A stretch of 64,000 nucleotides of DNA, taken from positions 1,106,482 to 1,170,481 of the forward strand of contig JAJVIC010000009.1 in assembly GCA_022072225.1 (NCBI GenBank). The letters run 5' to 3'. Positions 54,686 to 62,665 of the stretch are shown here, one piece after another. The DNA comes from Bacteroidia bacterium. Lineage in GTDB: Bacteria > Bacteroidota > Bacteroidia > SXHM01. Each line of letters opens with the position of its first letter. The first letter of the stretch is position 1. The position numbers and the translations under genes were made by a program. A model generated the notes under the pieces. It saw only the letters and a program-made list of their open reading frames with translations, made no database searches and was not told where the DNA came from.

Positions 54686-56521
54686 ATGAGAAAATTATTT
54701 ACCCTCGCATCGTTATTAATTACAACAGCAGCTATGGCGCAAACCTTTACCAATACTACGGGTGGGGCTATTCCTGATGCACCTGCTGATGAAGTTTGTT
54801 TTGATTTAACTGTTTCGGGTTTGCCCAATGCAGCAAACACAACATGGGGTATTACTACCGCTTGCATTGACATTACCCACACCTGGGATGCCGACCTGCT
54901 GATAACCTTGCGTTCGCCATTGGGTTTTGAGGCAATACTATCTAATGGGCATGGAGGAGATGGCGATAATTTCACCGGAACCTGCTTCCGCGAAGATGCA
55001 GAAGACGGTTATGTTTCGCAGGCCAGCGCGCCTTTTACCGGAACCTATATTCCCGACCAAAGCCTTAATGCCTTTAATATAGGTATGAACCCCAACGGAA
55101 CTTGGCAATTGTGCGTAAAGGATCTGGCAGGTGCTGATGTAGGAACGGTAAACAGTTTTAGCATTACCTTCGGTGCAAATCCTCCCACTGATCCGCTGCC
55201 TCCTCCGGGGCCCTGCGGTTTGGCAAATCCGGGCAATTGCCTTTGTCCCGATGGAAGCGATACCTGCGACCTTATTCCCGATATGACCGCCAGCGCAGCC
55301 ATTATTGCTGCCGAACATACCGAGTATGTAGGCTATATGCGCCTGAGTAATGCAACACCCAACATCGGCTGGGGACCTATGGAAATTCACGGTGTTGATA
55401 CATGTTTTTGCGGAACAGATGTTATTACTTGTCCTACCGATCCGAATTTTGTTTGTCCTGATTTCAGTTATGTGAAACAGCGCGTACACCAAACTATTTA
55501 CCGCAGAGAAGGTAACACGATGACTTCCTATACCCGCCCTGCGGGAATGATGAGCTTTCACCCTGACCATGGTCACGTGCATGTGGACGATTGGGCGCAG
55601 TTTTCGGTGCGCAGAGACAATGGCGACCCTAACCCGCTGAACTGGGACATTGTGGCCGAAGGACAGAAGGTGAGTTTTTGCCTTATTAACCTTGGCGACT
55701 GCACCAATAACTATGGCTGGTGCATTGACGGAGAAGATACGCTGACAATGGCCGATATTCCCAATGCTCCTTTTGGTGTGGTAAGCGGTTGCGGTAAAGA
55801 CCAGGGAATTTATACCGGCAACCTGGATATTTACAGTCAGGGCCTGCCGGGTATGGATATTCAGTTTCCTGCCGACATCTGCAACGGTGATTATTATGTA
55901 GTTTCAACTACCGACCCCAACAACGATTTTCTGGAAACCAATGAGAACAACAATACCGCAGTTGCACCCATTACCTTAACCATGCAAACCGAACCAACGC
56001 CTCCGGTGGCTCAGTTCTCGTATTCGGTAAGTGGCTCTACAGTTCACTTCTTTAATACGCCTGACGTAAACGGTATTTTCCATTGGGATTTTGGTGACGG
56101 TACTACTTCATCAGCACAAAACCCAACGCACGTTTACCCGATTGATGGTAATTATGATGTTACCCTTACGGTTACCAATCATTGCAGCGGTGAGGTGGAT
56201 AGCATTACCTACGATGTAAATATCTTTACCACCGGTATTGAAGCTTATGAGCAGCGCAGCAGTTTATTGGCGGCATACCCTAATCCTTACCGCAATGCTA
56301 CTACCATTGCGTATTTCTCGGATGGCAAAAGCCCTTTAACCTTAGAGGTGTTTAACCTTGTGGGCGAGCGGGTGGCAACCCTGGTAAACGGCATAGAAAG
56401 CGTGGGCAGCCACGAATTGAATTTCAGTGCAAAAGCCACCGGCTTAAGTGCCGGTGTTTACTTAGTGCGCCTTAACACCAAAGACCGCAGCGTTACGCTG
56501 AAAATTTCGGAGTTGGAGTAG
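54686..56521 (+). CDS. T9SS-exported lysyl-oxidase-like protein with P-domain and PKD domain
   Basis: The 611-residue protein has a signal peptide (MRKLFTLASLLITTAAMAQ) and a proprotein-convertase P-domain (about 20-165, DITHTWDADLLITLRSP, NGTWQLCVKDLAG). A lysyl-oxidase-type domain follows (about 200-430) with the copper-site-like histidines H292, H295, H297 and H299 in FHPDHGHVHVDDW. Then come a PKD domain (about 435-510, FHWDFGDGTTSSAQNPTHVYP) and a type A T9SS tail (AYPNPYRNATTIAYF to the end). Lysyl oxidases oxidise protein lysines with a copper/quinone cofactor, and the bacterial members are largely unstudied. It is secreted to the surface. Confidence 0.85.
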   Translation: MRKLFTLASLLITTAAMAQTFTNTTGGAIPDAPADEVCFDLTVSGLPNAANTTWGITTACIDITHTWDADLLITLRSPLGFEAILSNGHGGDGDNFTGTCFREDAEDGYVSQASAPFTGTYIPDQSLNAFNIGMNPNGTWQLCVKDLAGADVGTVNSFSITFGANPPTDPLPPPGPCGLANPGNCLCPDGSDTCDLIPDMTASAAIIAAEHTEYVGYMRLSNATPNIGWGPMEIHGVDTCFCGTDVITCPTDPNFVCPDFSYVKQRVHQTIYRREGNTMTSYTRPAGMMSFHPDHGHVHVDDWAQFSVRRDNGDPNPLNWDIVAEGQKVSFCLINLGDCTNNYGWCIDGEDTLTMADIPNAPFGVVSGCGKDQGIYTGNLDIYSQGLPGMDIQFPADICNGDYYVVSTTDPNNDFLETNENNNTAVAPITLTMQTEPTPPVAQFSYSVSGSTVHFFNTPDVNGIFHWDFGDGTTSSAQNPTHVYPIDGNYDVTLTVTNHCSGEVDSITYDVNIFTTGIEAYEQRSSLLAAYPNPYRNATTIAYFSDGKSPLTLEVFNLVGERVATLVNGIESVGSHELNFSAKATGLSAGVYLVRLNTKDRSVTLKISELE

Positions 56522-56551
56522 GGGATTAGTTATAAAGTAATATGTAAAATT

Positions 56552-56598
56552 TAAGAGGTAATATTTACAGGCAGTCTGCCTGTAAATATTACCTCTTA
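56552..56598. terminator. 22-bp perfect hairpin after the lysyl-oxidase-like gene
   Basis: Arms at 56552-56573 and 56577-56598 are perfect complements with a GTC loop. No T run follows, so it may be a 3'-end stabiliser as much as a terminator. Confidence 0.6.
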
Positions 56599-56619
56599 CT
56601 TATTAAATCTTAAATAGCT

Positions 56620-56691
56620 TTACTCTTTTACAACCTTCCTGTTCACCTGCTGCTCGCCATCAATAAGGCTTAGTAAATAATTCTTTTTGTA
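56620..56691 (-). pseudogene. remnant of a T9SS C-terminal sorting domain
   Basis: The minus strand encodes YKKNYLLSLIDGEQQV followed by NRKVVKE and a stop. It aligns with the C-terminus of the gene at 31,184 (FLTLSEDGQQVVRKVVKQ) and with T9SS tails in general. A stop codon (TAA) lies directly upstream in frame, so only the last 23 codons remain. It is the end of a deleted or truncated surface-protein gene. Confidence 0.75.
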
Positions 56692-56732
56692 TTACAAGCT
56701 CAATTGCTAATTGCGTTTAGCGGGGGTATAGA

Positions 56733-57053
56733 TTATTTTTCGAAAATGTAAAACAAATTTTGTACACCAGTATCGTATCCTCCATTACTTGAAACCAACT
56801 TATAACCTTTTTTAGAAAGCTTATTAAATATTTCATTCATTGTAATGGCATTAGGTTCCAAGTTTTTTACATTTGGCGCTCCAGTTAATGCTCCTTTTTC
56901 TGTTGTTGCATCTGGATAAGCAATTACATATCCGTTGTAGCCACCACCAACTAATATACTTACCGTCACATATTCTTTTGCTTCCTGCGCCTGTGAAGCA
57001 TTAACCGTAAAAAGCAGCAGGGCTGCAATAAGGGTGGTTTTAATTGTTTTCAT
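56733..57053 (-). CDS. small secreted protein, DUF4177-like
   Basis: The 106-residue protein has a clear signal peptide (MKTIKTTLIAALLLFTVNASQAQ) and a mature domain of about 80 residues. The domain has strands EYVTVSILVGG and NLFYIFEK and a helix NEIFNKLSKKGYKLVSS. The helix-GYK-strand layout resembles DUF4177-type small domains, which often occur as secreted or membrane proteins of unknown role. There is no obvious operon partner; the decayed T9SS tail lies downstream and a terminator hairpin upstream. Confidence 0.6.
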   Translation of the reverse strand: MKTIKTTLIAALLLFTVNASQAQEAKEYVTVSILVGGGYNGYVIAYPDATTEKGALTGAPNVKNLEPNAITMNEIFNKLSKKGYKLVSSNGGYDTGVQNLFYIFEK

Positions 57054-57086
57054 GTTGCTTAGTTTAAAGATTTGTAATTATAAATA

Positions 57087-57132
57087 AAAATCCCCTCTTC
57101 TTTTCACATCTTAAAAAAGAAGAGGGGATTTT
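57087..57132 (-). terminator. terminator of the carboxypeptidase-regulatory-like gene
   Basis: AAAATCCCCTCTTCTTTT and its complement (57087-57104, 57115-57132) form an 18-bp stem with a 10-nt loop. On the minus strand it begins 4 nt after the stop codon and ends in a T-rich arm. Confidence 0.85.
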
Positions 57133-57136
57133 CGAT

Positions 57137-58069
57137 TTACTCCAACACAATATCCGCCACATTAATATCAATTCCGGTAGTGTGGTCGGGTATGGTAAGG
57201 GTTATTTTTCCGCTCAGGGCTCCTACATCGGTGCGCAGGGTTACTTCGCCTAATACGGTAGTTTCAAGGGTGTAGCGTCCTTCGTTGTTGGTGGTAGCGG
57301 TGGCCGATGATTCGTCTATAGTTATAAAAGCGTTGGGTACTACTACACCTGTCGGGTCTTTTACAAGCCCTGTCAGTGTTGCGGGAGCTCCTTCGGTAAC
57401 ATATACTACTCCCCAGAGGCGGGCGTTGGCGCGTTTGCTTTCGGGTGTTTCTTCGCCAAAATAGGTTTCTACCTCGTCCCATACGCGTTTTATGATAGGG
57501 TCTACCAGTGCGTGCATGGTTTCTACGGCTTCCTGCTTCTGGTCTAACAGAAATGCGAAGTTATCGTGGGCGGTCATCTGTGTTTCCATGGTTGAAAGTG
57601 CCATCTGTACTTCAGCTATGTCAGGGTTTGCCATTGGCAAACCTCCGTTGAGCAGGCGCTCGGCATCGCCATCTACAAGGCGATGTGCCCATACTTTTAC
57701 TAAGTCTTCGGTGCTCATATCGGGCAGGGCATCGCTGCTTGTTTCCAAGCCATAGTAGGCGCGGTGTCCGGCAGGGTATTTTCCGCGCGCCACTCCCAGG
57801 TTAAATACCTGTATAAAATGGCTGTTGAATATACGGCAGGTGTTTACAGCCGCATCTTTTACAGGTGTATTGGTATTTAAATTTCCTTTGGCCGTTGCCG
57901 AAGCCTGTATAGCCTGATTATACAGGGGAGTTTGGGCTACCACCCTTGCCTGCGTGGCAGCGGTAAGTGCGTTTACCCCTCCGGGCGGATTGGTGTTGGC
58001 TTCGTTGGCATTATTCAAAGCCGTTTGGCGGGTGATGATGGTGGTTGGTAATCTGCGTGTGATTGACAT
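57137..58069 (-). CDS. hypothetical protein with C-terminal carboxypeptidase-regulatory-like domain
   Basis: The 310-residue protein has no signal peptide (MSITRRLPTTIITRQ). An Ala/Asn/Thr-rich helical start (about 15-80) is followed by a helical region (about 80-220) that I do not recognise. The C-terminal beta-sandwich is of the carboxypeptidase regulatory type (GLVKDPTGVVVPNAFITIDESSATATTNNEGRYTLE). That module is usual in Bacteroidota surface and TonB-dependent proteins. Here it is attached to an apparently cytosolic or non-classically exported helical domain, which is uncommon. Upstream lies a 42-bp tandem repeat array. Confidence 0.6.
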   Translation of the reverse strand: MSITRRLPTTIITRQTALNNANEANTNPPGGVNALTAATQARVVAQTPLYNQAIQASATAKGNLNTNTPVKDAAVNTCRIFNSHFIQVFNLGVARGKYPAGHRAYYGLETSSDALPDMSTEDLVKVWAHRLVDGDAERLLNGGLPMANPDIAEVQMALSTMETQMTAHDNFAFLLDQKQEAVETMHALVDPIIKRVWDEVETYFGEETPESKRANARLWGVVYVTEGAPATLTGLVKDPTGVVVPNAFITIDESSATATTNNEGRYTLETTVLGEVTLRTDVGALSGKITLTIPDHTTGIDINVADIVLE

Positions 58070-58139
58070 GGTTACTGTGGTTTATTGGTTAGTAATCGGG
58101 TTCAGTGCTGATTTTTGTAAGTGATTGACTGTGTAGCTG

Positions 58140-58440
58140 TAGGGTAGTGTTTTGAAAGCCGGAAGGCACCCTACAGGTCTGTAGGGCAGTGTTTGTAATT
58201 CAAAAGAGTACCCTACAGGTCTGTGGGATAGTGTTTGTAATACAGAAGAGTACCCTACAGGTCTGTGGGATAGTGTTTGTAATACAGAAAAGTACCCTAC
58301 AGGTCTGTACGATAGTGTTTGTATTTCGGAAAAGCACCCTACAGGTCTGTGGGATAGTGTTAGTATTTCGGAGGAGTACTCTACAGGTCTGTGGAGTAGT
58401 GTTTCAAATTCAGAAGCAAGCCCTACAGGTCTGTAATTGG
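58140..58440. repeat. second tandem array: seven 42-bp units
   Basis: CTACAGGTCTGT starts at 58171, 58213, 58255, 58297, 58339, 58381 and 58423, an exact 42-bp period. Each unit contains an inverted repeat around GGTC; the first is perfect (CCCTACAG/CTGTAGGG). An ORF (58082-58495 on the minus strand from ATG, or 58534 from TTG) runs through it encoding a 14-residue repeat of the type LSHRPVGYSSVLQT, with no signal peptide or family. It is noted here rather than called as a gene. Confidence 0.88.
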
Positions 58441-58548
58441 GTGCTTGTTTCGCCTCAGGCGAGATTGGCTGTTGGCTGTTGGCTGTTGAATTCATTCGGA
58501 CGGCTAATTTATAGACTTTGTCTGTGATAAACAACAGTTGATGTGAAA

Positions 58549-58720
58549 TAATTTCTAATTGACCTAATTGCTCTAAGTTCTAATAAATGTCAAATGCTCT
58601 AATTTCTAAAATGGTGTTTGGTGCTTTATTAGGTTAATTAGAGCAATTAGAACTTAGGTTAATTAGAAATTGCTTTGTGCTTGATTAGGTCAATTAAAAA
58701 TTAGAACTTAGGTTAATTAT
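58549..58720. repeat. AT-rich imperfect inverted and direct repeats before rlmB 3' end
   Basis: AATTTCTAATTGACCTAATT at 58549-58568 is complementary, with gaps, to the stretch ending TAATTAGAAATT at about 58671. TTAGAACTTAGGTTAATTA occurs at 58648 and again at 58700. The segment fills the gap between the array and the end of rlmB. No gene is seen. Confidence 0.6.
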
Positions 58721-58723
58721 AAC

Positions 58724-59476
58724 CTACTTCCCCCTTTGCCTCACCGCCTCATAAAGCACCACCCCGGCCGAAACCGATACATTGAGTGAAGCTATTTCGC
58801 CTGCCAATGGAATAGCCACCAGCTTATCGGCATTGCGCAGGATGTCGTTGGAGATACCCGTTTCTTCCGAGCCCATTACAAAAGCGGTGGGCAGGGTATA
58901 ATCCACTGCTGTATAGATGTCTTTTCCTTTTTCGGTGCAGGCTACTACCTGCAGGCCGCTGTTGCGCAGCAACAGGGTAACTTCTTTTAAAGAAGAGGCG
59001 CGGCAAATAGGTATTTTAAACATAGCCCCTGCCGATGCCTTAATGGAATGTGAGTTGATTTGTGCCGAGCCCTTGTCGGGAATAATAATGGCGTGAACAC
59101 CTGCACACTCGGCCGTACGCACAATAGCGCCCATGTTGCCTACATCGGTAATGCCGTCAAGAATAACAAGCAGAGGTGTTTCGCCCCGCTCAAAAATTTC
59201 GGGTAAAATGTTCTCCAGTTTATGGTAAACAACAGGCGACATAATAGCCACCACTCCCTGATGGTTTTTAAACGTAATGCGGTTAATGCGCTCCAGCGGA
59301 ACATATTGAAAAGGGATGTTGGCTGTTTTTATCAGTTGATGCAATTCAGCCATCTGCGGGCTTTTAACCCCGTTCTGCAATACAATTTTATCAATCTCTT
59401 TCCCCGATTTTATTGCTTCAATAACCGGGTGAATACCAAAAACGATTTCGGTTTTGCGTGTTGGTGATAGTTCCAT
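58724..59476 (-). CDS. rlmB: 23S rRNA (guanosine-2'-O)-methyltransferase RlmB
   Basis: The 250-residue protein has the N-terminal substrate-binding domain typical of RlmB (EIVFGIHPVIEAIKSGKEIDKI, NHQGVVAIMSPV). The SPOUT domain follows with DGITDVGNMGAIVRTAECAG (motif 1, Asn and Arg), FVMGSEETGIS (motif 2) and IPLAGEIASLNVSVSAGVVLYEAVRQ (motif 3). It methylates the ribose of G2251 in 23S rRNA using SAM. Length matches the family (about 245). It is followed on the minus strand by repeat DNA and preceded by the DUF2283 gene with a 1-nt gap. Confidence 0.92.
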   Translation of the reverse strand: MELSPTRKTEIVFGIHPVIEAIKSGKEIDKIVLQNGVKSPQMAELHQLIKTANIPFQYVPLERINRITFKNHQGVVAIMSPVVYHKLENILPEIFERGETPLLVILDGITDVGNMGAIVRTAECAGVHAIIIPDKGSAQINSHSIKASAGAMFKIPICRASSLKEVTLLLRNSGLQVVACTEKGKDIYTAVDYTLPTAFVMGSEETGISNDILRNADKLVAIPLAGEIASLNVSVSAGVVLYEAVRQRGK

Positions 59477-59477
59477 T

Positions 59478-59708
59478 CTATTTCAGATTTCTTTTTTTAG
59501 CGTTCATTACAGTTATACCTACTACCTCACTTCCCTGATAACGGATAATGATATCATCATCGGTAAGTTCAGTATCATCTGCATGACTGGGCTTTTTGAA
59601 ATCAATATAAAGTACATCTGCTTCTGTGTCATAAGAAGTCCAGATGTTAGGCCTTTTAATAAAGTCAGGAACTAATTTTATTAAGTCATTTATTTCTGCT
59701 TTTCCCAT
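59478..59708 (-). CDS. DUF2283 family small protein
   Basis: The 76-residue protein contains WTSYDTEADVLYIDFKKPSHADDTELTDDDIIIRYQGSEVVGITVMNA. This is the DUF2283 pattern: a YD-x-x-x-D-x-LYI start, an acidic middle, and an R-Y-x-G/D-x-x-x-x-G-I-x-V-x-N-A strand. Its start overlaps the end of the upstream 105-residue gene by 19 nt, so they are translated together. DUF2283 proteins often sit beside small toxin-like genes, so it may be the antitoxin half of a pair. Its role here is inferred from the partner. Confidence 0.78.
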   Translation of the reverse strand: MGKAEINDLIKLVPDFIKRPNIWTSYDTEADVLYIDFKKPSHADDTELTDDDIIIRYQGSEVVGITVMNAKKRNLK

Positions 59709-60007
59709 AGTACTGTTCGTTTTTTAATTGAAGCAATTTTATTGGTAAGAAAGGAGGTGATTACAAATCCATCCTTCTCATCCGTTTCTTTATATACTGC
59801 TACTATATTCTTTTCGTTTTTTATGGCTTTAACAGCAATCAATTCGCCTGCGTTACCCGCTGCAATAAAGTCGGGAGTGCTTATTGTTTCCAGTATTTCA
59901 AAAAACATCCCTGCCATTTCAGGATGTCCTTCCGAGATGTGAAACCACCGCTCGTCTGTAAGCCTTATTGTAACCTTGTTTACCGATACTGCTGTGTGTT
60001 CTGCCAT
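59690..60007 (-). CDS. small BECR/RelE-like nuclease-type protein (putative toxin)
   Basis: The 105-residue protein has the pattern VTIRLTDERWFHISEGHPEM, then a helix (FFEILETISTPDFIAAG), ELIAVKAIKNEKNIVAVYKE, and GFVITSFLTNKI. This strand and helix order resembles phage-derived BECR (barnase/EndoU/colicin/RelE) and DUF4258-like proteins. The conserved-looking His in ERWFHI and His in EGHPEM could be catalytic. It precedes and overlaps the DUF2283 gene, a gene order that fits a toxin-antitoxin-like unit. RNase activity is a prediction from fold resemblance only. Confidence 0.6.
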   Translation of the reverse strand: MAEHTAVSVNKVTIRLTDERWFHISEGHPEMAGMFFEILETISTPDFIAAGNAGELIAVKAIKNEKNIVAVYKETDEKDGFVITSFLTNKIASIKKRTVLWEKQK

Positions 60008-60038
60008 TTTTGCTTCGGCAAAGATACACCTTTATAAA

Positions 60039-60073
60039 AAAGAAATCCCTCGCCTCAGGCGAGGGATTTCTTT
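60039..60073 (-). terminator. strong hairpin terminator after gap
   Basis: A perfect 16-bp stem (AAAGAAATCCCTCGCC and its complement, 60039-60054 and 60058-60073) with a 3-nt loop is followed on the minus strand by a T run. It lies between the GAPDH gene and the toxin-like pair. Confidence 0.88.
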
Positions 60074-60080
60074 AGTTGTG

Positions 60081-60141
60081 TTGCCACAGATTCGCAGATT
60101 AAAGGGTGAGAGAATAAAAGAAATCTGTGAATCTGTGGCAA
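60081..60141. repeat. dispersed inverted repeat, relative of the one before parE
   Basis: Arms at 60081-60100 (TTGCCACAGATTCGCAGATT) and 60122-60141 pair with a single G-U. The core CCACAGAT...CAGATT is shared with the element at 33002-33066. It lies 7 bp beyond the GAPDH stop codon. Confidence 0.8.
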
Positions 60142-60147
60142 AACAGA

Positions 60148-61632
60148 TTAGTAATACCTTAAACGAATAACATCAGCCAAGTATTTTGAAAGGCGTATAA
60201 CCTGGCGGGTGTAGCCATACTCGTTATCATACCAAACATAAATTACGGTGCTTTTTTTGTCGTCTGAAATAAGCGTAGCAGGGCTGTCAACCACCGAAGC
60301 GCAGTGGTTACCGATTACGTCAGAAGAAACCAATTCATTAGAATACGAATATTGGATTTGCTCTACCAGCGGACCATTTAAAGCGGCATCTTTCAAAATA
60401 GCGTTTACCTCTTCTTTGCTGGTTTCGCGGTTTACAGTTAAGTTTAAAATAGCCAGCGAAACATTGGGAGTTGGGACGCGAACAGCGTTGGCTGTAAATT
60501 TGCCCTTCAGTTCAGGAACCACTTTGGTAATAGCACTGCCCGCCCCTGTTTCGGTAATAACCATGTTCAAAGCAGCCGAGCGGCCTCTGCGGTATTTTTT
60601 GTGGTAATTATCCAGCAGATTCTGGTCGTTGGTATAAGAGTGTATGGTTTCAATATGTCCGTGGTTAATGCCAAGGTTGTCGTTAATTACTTTCAGCACC
60701 GGTATAATAGCATTGGTTGTGCACGAAGCGGCAGAAAAGATGGTCTCTTTCTTAATGTCAAACTTCTCGTGATTTACCCCGTGAACAATGTTTGGAATAT
60801 CGCCTTTGCCGGGAGCAGTTAACAGAACCTGCGCCACACCTTTTGCTTTCAGGTGTTTGCCCAATCCCTCGCGGTCGCGGCTAACACCGGTGTTGTCAAT
60901 TACCAGTGCATTGTCAATTCCGTAAGCAGTGTAGTCAATTTCATCCGCATTTTTTGCGGCAATCATTTGCACATAGTGTCCGTTGATGATAAGGGCCTTG
61001 TTTGACGAGTCAACATCAATTGTTCCCGGAAAAGGACCATGCACCGAATCGGTTCTCAGCAAATCGGCACGTTTAATAATATCGGCATCGGTGTTGCTGC
61101 GGGTAACAATAGCGCGAAGGCGCAGCTGCTCTCCTTTTCCTGCCTGCGAAATCAATTCGCGTGCGGCCAGTCTCCCAATCCTTCCGAAACCGTAAAGCAC
61201 TACATCTTTGGGCTCCAGTACTCGTTTTTCTTTCCCGATGAAATCAGCAAGTTTATTGTTTACAAAATCCGCTGCGGTTTCAAACTTTGTTTTTTCCTGT
61301 ACCCACTCGTTGGTCAGTTTTCCAAGGTCAATACGGGCAGGCGACAGGTCAAGCTTTGCAATTTCTTTGGCTACCAGCAGCGTATCCATAATGCTGATGG
61401 GTTTGCGCACAATTTTATTGGCGTAATCGTGAATATCCAGAATTTCGCTGATGCTTTTGTTGTATAGCTCGCGTCTGAAAACAATCAGTTCCACACTTTT
61501 GTCAAGCCACAAATCACAAACTGTTTTAATCAGTTCGGTGGCAGCTTTCTCGTAGCGTATCCATTCTTTCAGTTCGGCTTCGTAGCCTTTTTTTGATGTT
61601 CTGTTTGCAGATGCAGTTGTTTCGGTTGACAT
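60148..61632 (-). CDS. gap: glyceraldehyde-3-phosphate dehydrogenase with N-terminal extension
   Basis: The 494-residue protein has a GAPDH core from about residue 142: NAD-binding VVLYGFGRIGRLAARELI, catalytic Cys in SAASCTTNAIIPV, HSYTNDQNLLDNYHKKYRRG, AVRVPTPNVSLAILNL and WYDNEYGYTRQVIRL. About 140 helical residues precede it (DLWLDKSVELIVFRRELYNK, EILDIHDYANKIV), which ordinary 335-residue GAPDH lacks. Long GAPDH forms occur in Bacteroidota, but the function of the extension is unknown to me. The enzyme interconverts glyceraldehyde-3-phosphate and 1,3-bisphosphoglycerate. It lies downstream of rpoD, behind a weak hairpin. Confidence 0.93.
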   Translation of the reverse strand: MSTETTASANRTSKKGYEAELKEWIRYEKAATELIKTVCDLWLDKSVELIVFRRELYNKSISEILDIHDYANKIVRKPISIMDTLLVAKEIAKLDLSPARIDLGKLTNEWVQEKTKFETAADFVNNKLADFIGKEKRVLEPKDVVLYGFGRIGRLAARELISQAGKGEQLRLRAIVTRSNTDADIIKRADLLRTDSVHGPFPGTIDVDSSNKALIINGHYVQMIAAKNADEIDYTAYGIDNALVIDNTGVSRDREGLGKHLKAKGVAQVLLTAPGKGDIPNIVHGVNHEKFDIKKETIFSAASCTTNAIIPVLKVINDNLGINHGHIETIHSYTNDQNLLDNYHKKYRRGRSAALNMVITETGAGSAITKVVPELKGKFTANAVRVPTPNVSLAILNLTVNRETSKEEVNAILKDAALNGPLVEQIQYSYSNELVSSDVIGNHCASVVDSPATLISDDKKSTVIYVWYDNEYGYTRQVIRLSKYLADVIRLRYY

Positions 61633-61662
61633 GTTGATTGGTTGTTTATATTAAAATAAGAA

Positions 61663-61698
61663 GGCACAGAGAAAACCAAAATCAGTTTTTTCTGTGCC
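61663..61698 (-). terminator. weak hairpin between rpoD and gap
   Basis: GGCACAGA and TCTGTGCC (outer arms at 61663-61670 and 61691-61698) pair with a 20-nt interior. The T run that follows is interrupted, so it may attenuate rather than stop rpoD transcripts. Confidence 0.45.
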
Positions 61699-61727
61699 TG
61701 TTGTTATAATCATTCGGATTTTGAAAA

Positions 61728-62591
61728 TTAGCCGAGGTATGCTTTCAGGTGTTTGCTTCTTGAGGTGTGGCGCAGCCTGCGTATAGCTTTCTCTTTAATC
61801 TGACGAACACGCTCGCGGGTCAGGTCAAACTTGGCGCCTATCTCTTCCAATGTCAGTCCGTGAGGAATGCCGATACCGAAGAACAAACGAACCACATCAC
61901 TTTCTCTTTCCGTTAAAGTTGAAAGTGAGCGTTCAATTTCTTTTTGCAGCGATTCGGTCATCAAAAAGCTGTCGGTTTTCGGAGCATCGGGATTAGTCAA
62001 TACGTCCAGCAGGTTGTTTTCTTCTCCCACCTGGAAAGGCGCATCCATTGATACATGGCGACCCGAAACGCGCATAGTGTCAGCTACTTTGTCCTCCGGT
62101 ATTTCAAGAATTTTAGCTAACTCCTCAGCTGTTGGGGCGCGTTCAAATTCCTGCTCTAATTTTGAAAATGCTTTGTTGATTTTGTTCAGCGAACCAACCT
62201 GGTTAAGGGGCAAACGAACAATACGCGATTGCTCAGCTAAAGCCTGCAAAATAGATTGACGAATCCACCAAACTGCGTAAGAAATAAATTTAAAACCGCG
62301 TGTTTCATCAAAGCGGGTTGCTGCTTTAATTAATCCAAGATTTCCTTCGTTAATCAAATCGGGAAGACTTAATCCCTGGTTTTGATATTGTTTGGCAACC
62401 GAAACCACAAAACGTAAATTTGATTTGGTCAGTTTCTCCAGTGCGGCCTGATCGCCTTCGCGTATTTTCTTTGCTAATATTACTTCTTCTTCTGCGGTAA
62501 TAAGTTCTTCACGACCTATTTCCTGTAAATATTTGTCAAGCGACTGGCTTTCACGGTTGGTAATCGATTTGGTAATTTTTAGCTGCCTCAT
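61728..62591 (-). CDS. rpoD: RNA polymerase primary sigma factor (RpoD/SigA)
   Basis: The 287-residue sigma-70 factor has region 1.2 ([19 protein letters not shown]) and region 2 with [33 protein letters not shown] and the -10 contact segment [22 protein letters not shown]. Region 3 follows, then region 4 with [30 protein letters not shown]. It lacks region 1.1 and the non-conserved region, as is normal for Bacteroidota, whose primary sigma factors are about 287 residues. It directs most transcription, from TTG/TAnnTTTG promoters; its own upstream region has such a promoter. Confidence 0.96.
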   Translation of the reverse strand: MRQLKITKSITNRESQSLDKYLQEIGREELITAEEEVILAKKIREGDQAALEKLTKSNLRFVVSVAKQYQNQGLSLPDLINEGNLGLIKAATRFDETRGFKFISYAVWWIRQSILQALAEQSRIVRLPLNQVGSLNKINKAFSKLEQEFERAPTAEELAKILEIPEDKVADTMRVSGRHVSMDAPFQVGEENNLLDVLTNPDAPKTDSFLMTESLQKEIERSLSTLTERESDVVRLFFGIGIPHGLTLEEIGAKFDLTRERVRQIKEKAIRRLRHTSRSKHLKAYLG

Positions 62592-62665
62592 TGGAAATTC
62601 TTCTTTGCTTTTAAATTAGGATAAGAACAATGTTAATTCTGTGTAAACCCTTTTTTCAGGGCGCA

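Noticed and set aside
58140-58440. CRISPR array
   Set aside because: Units are contiguous 42-bp tandem copies with no unique spacers, and no cas genes are present. The same applies to the array at 30,720.
58082-58534. Open frame through the second 42-bp array (14-residue repeat RPVGY type)
   Set aside because: Begins with TTG or a weak ATG, consists only of the DNA repeat, and resembles no protein family. Kept as a note in the repeat entry.
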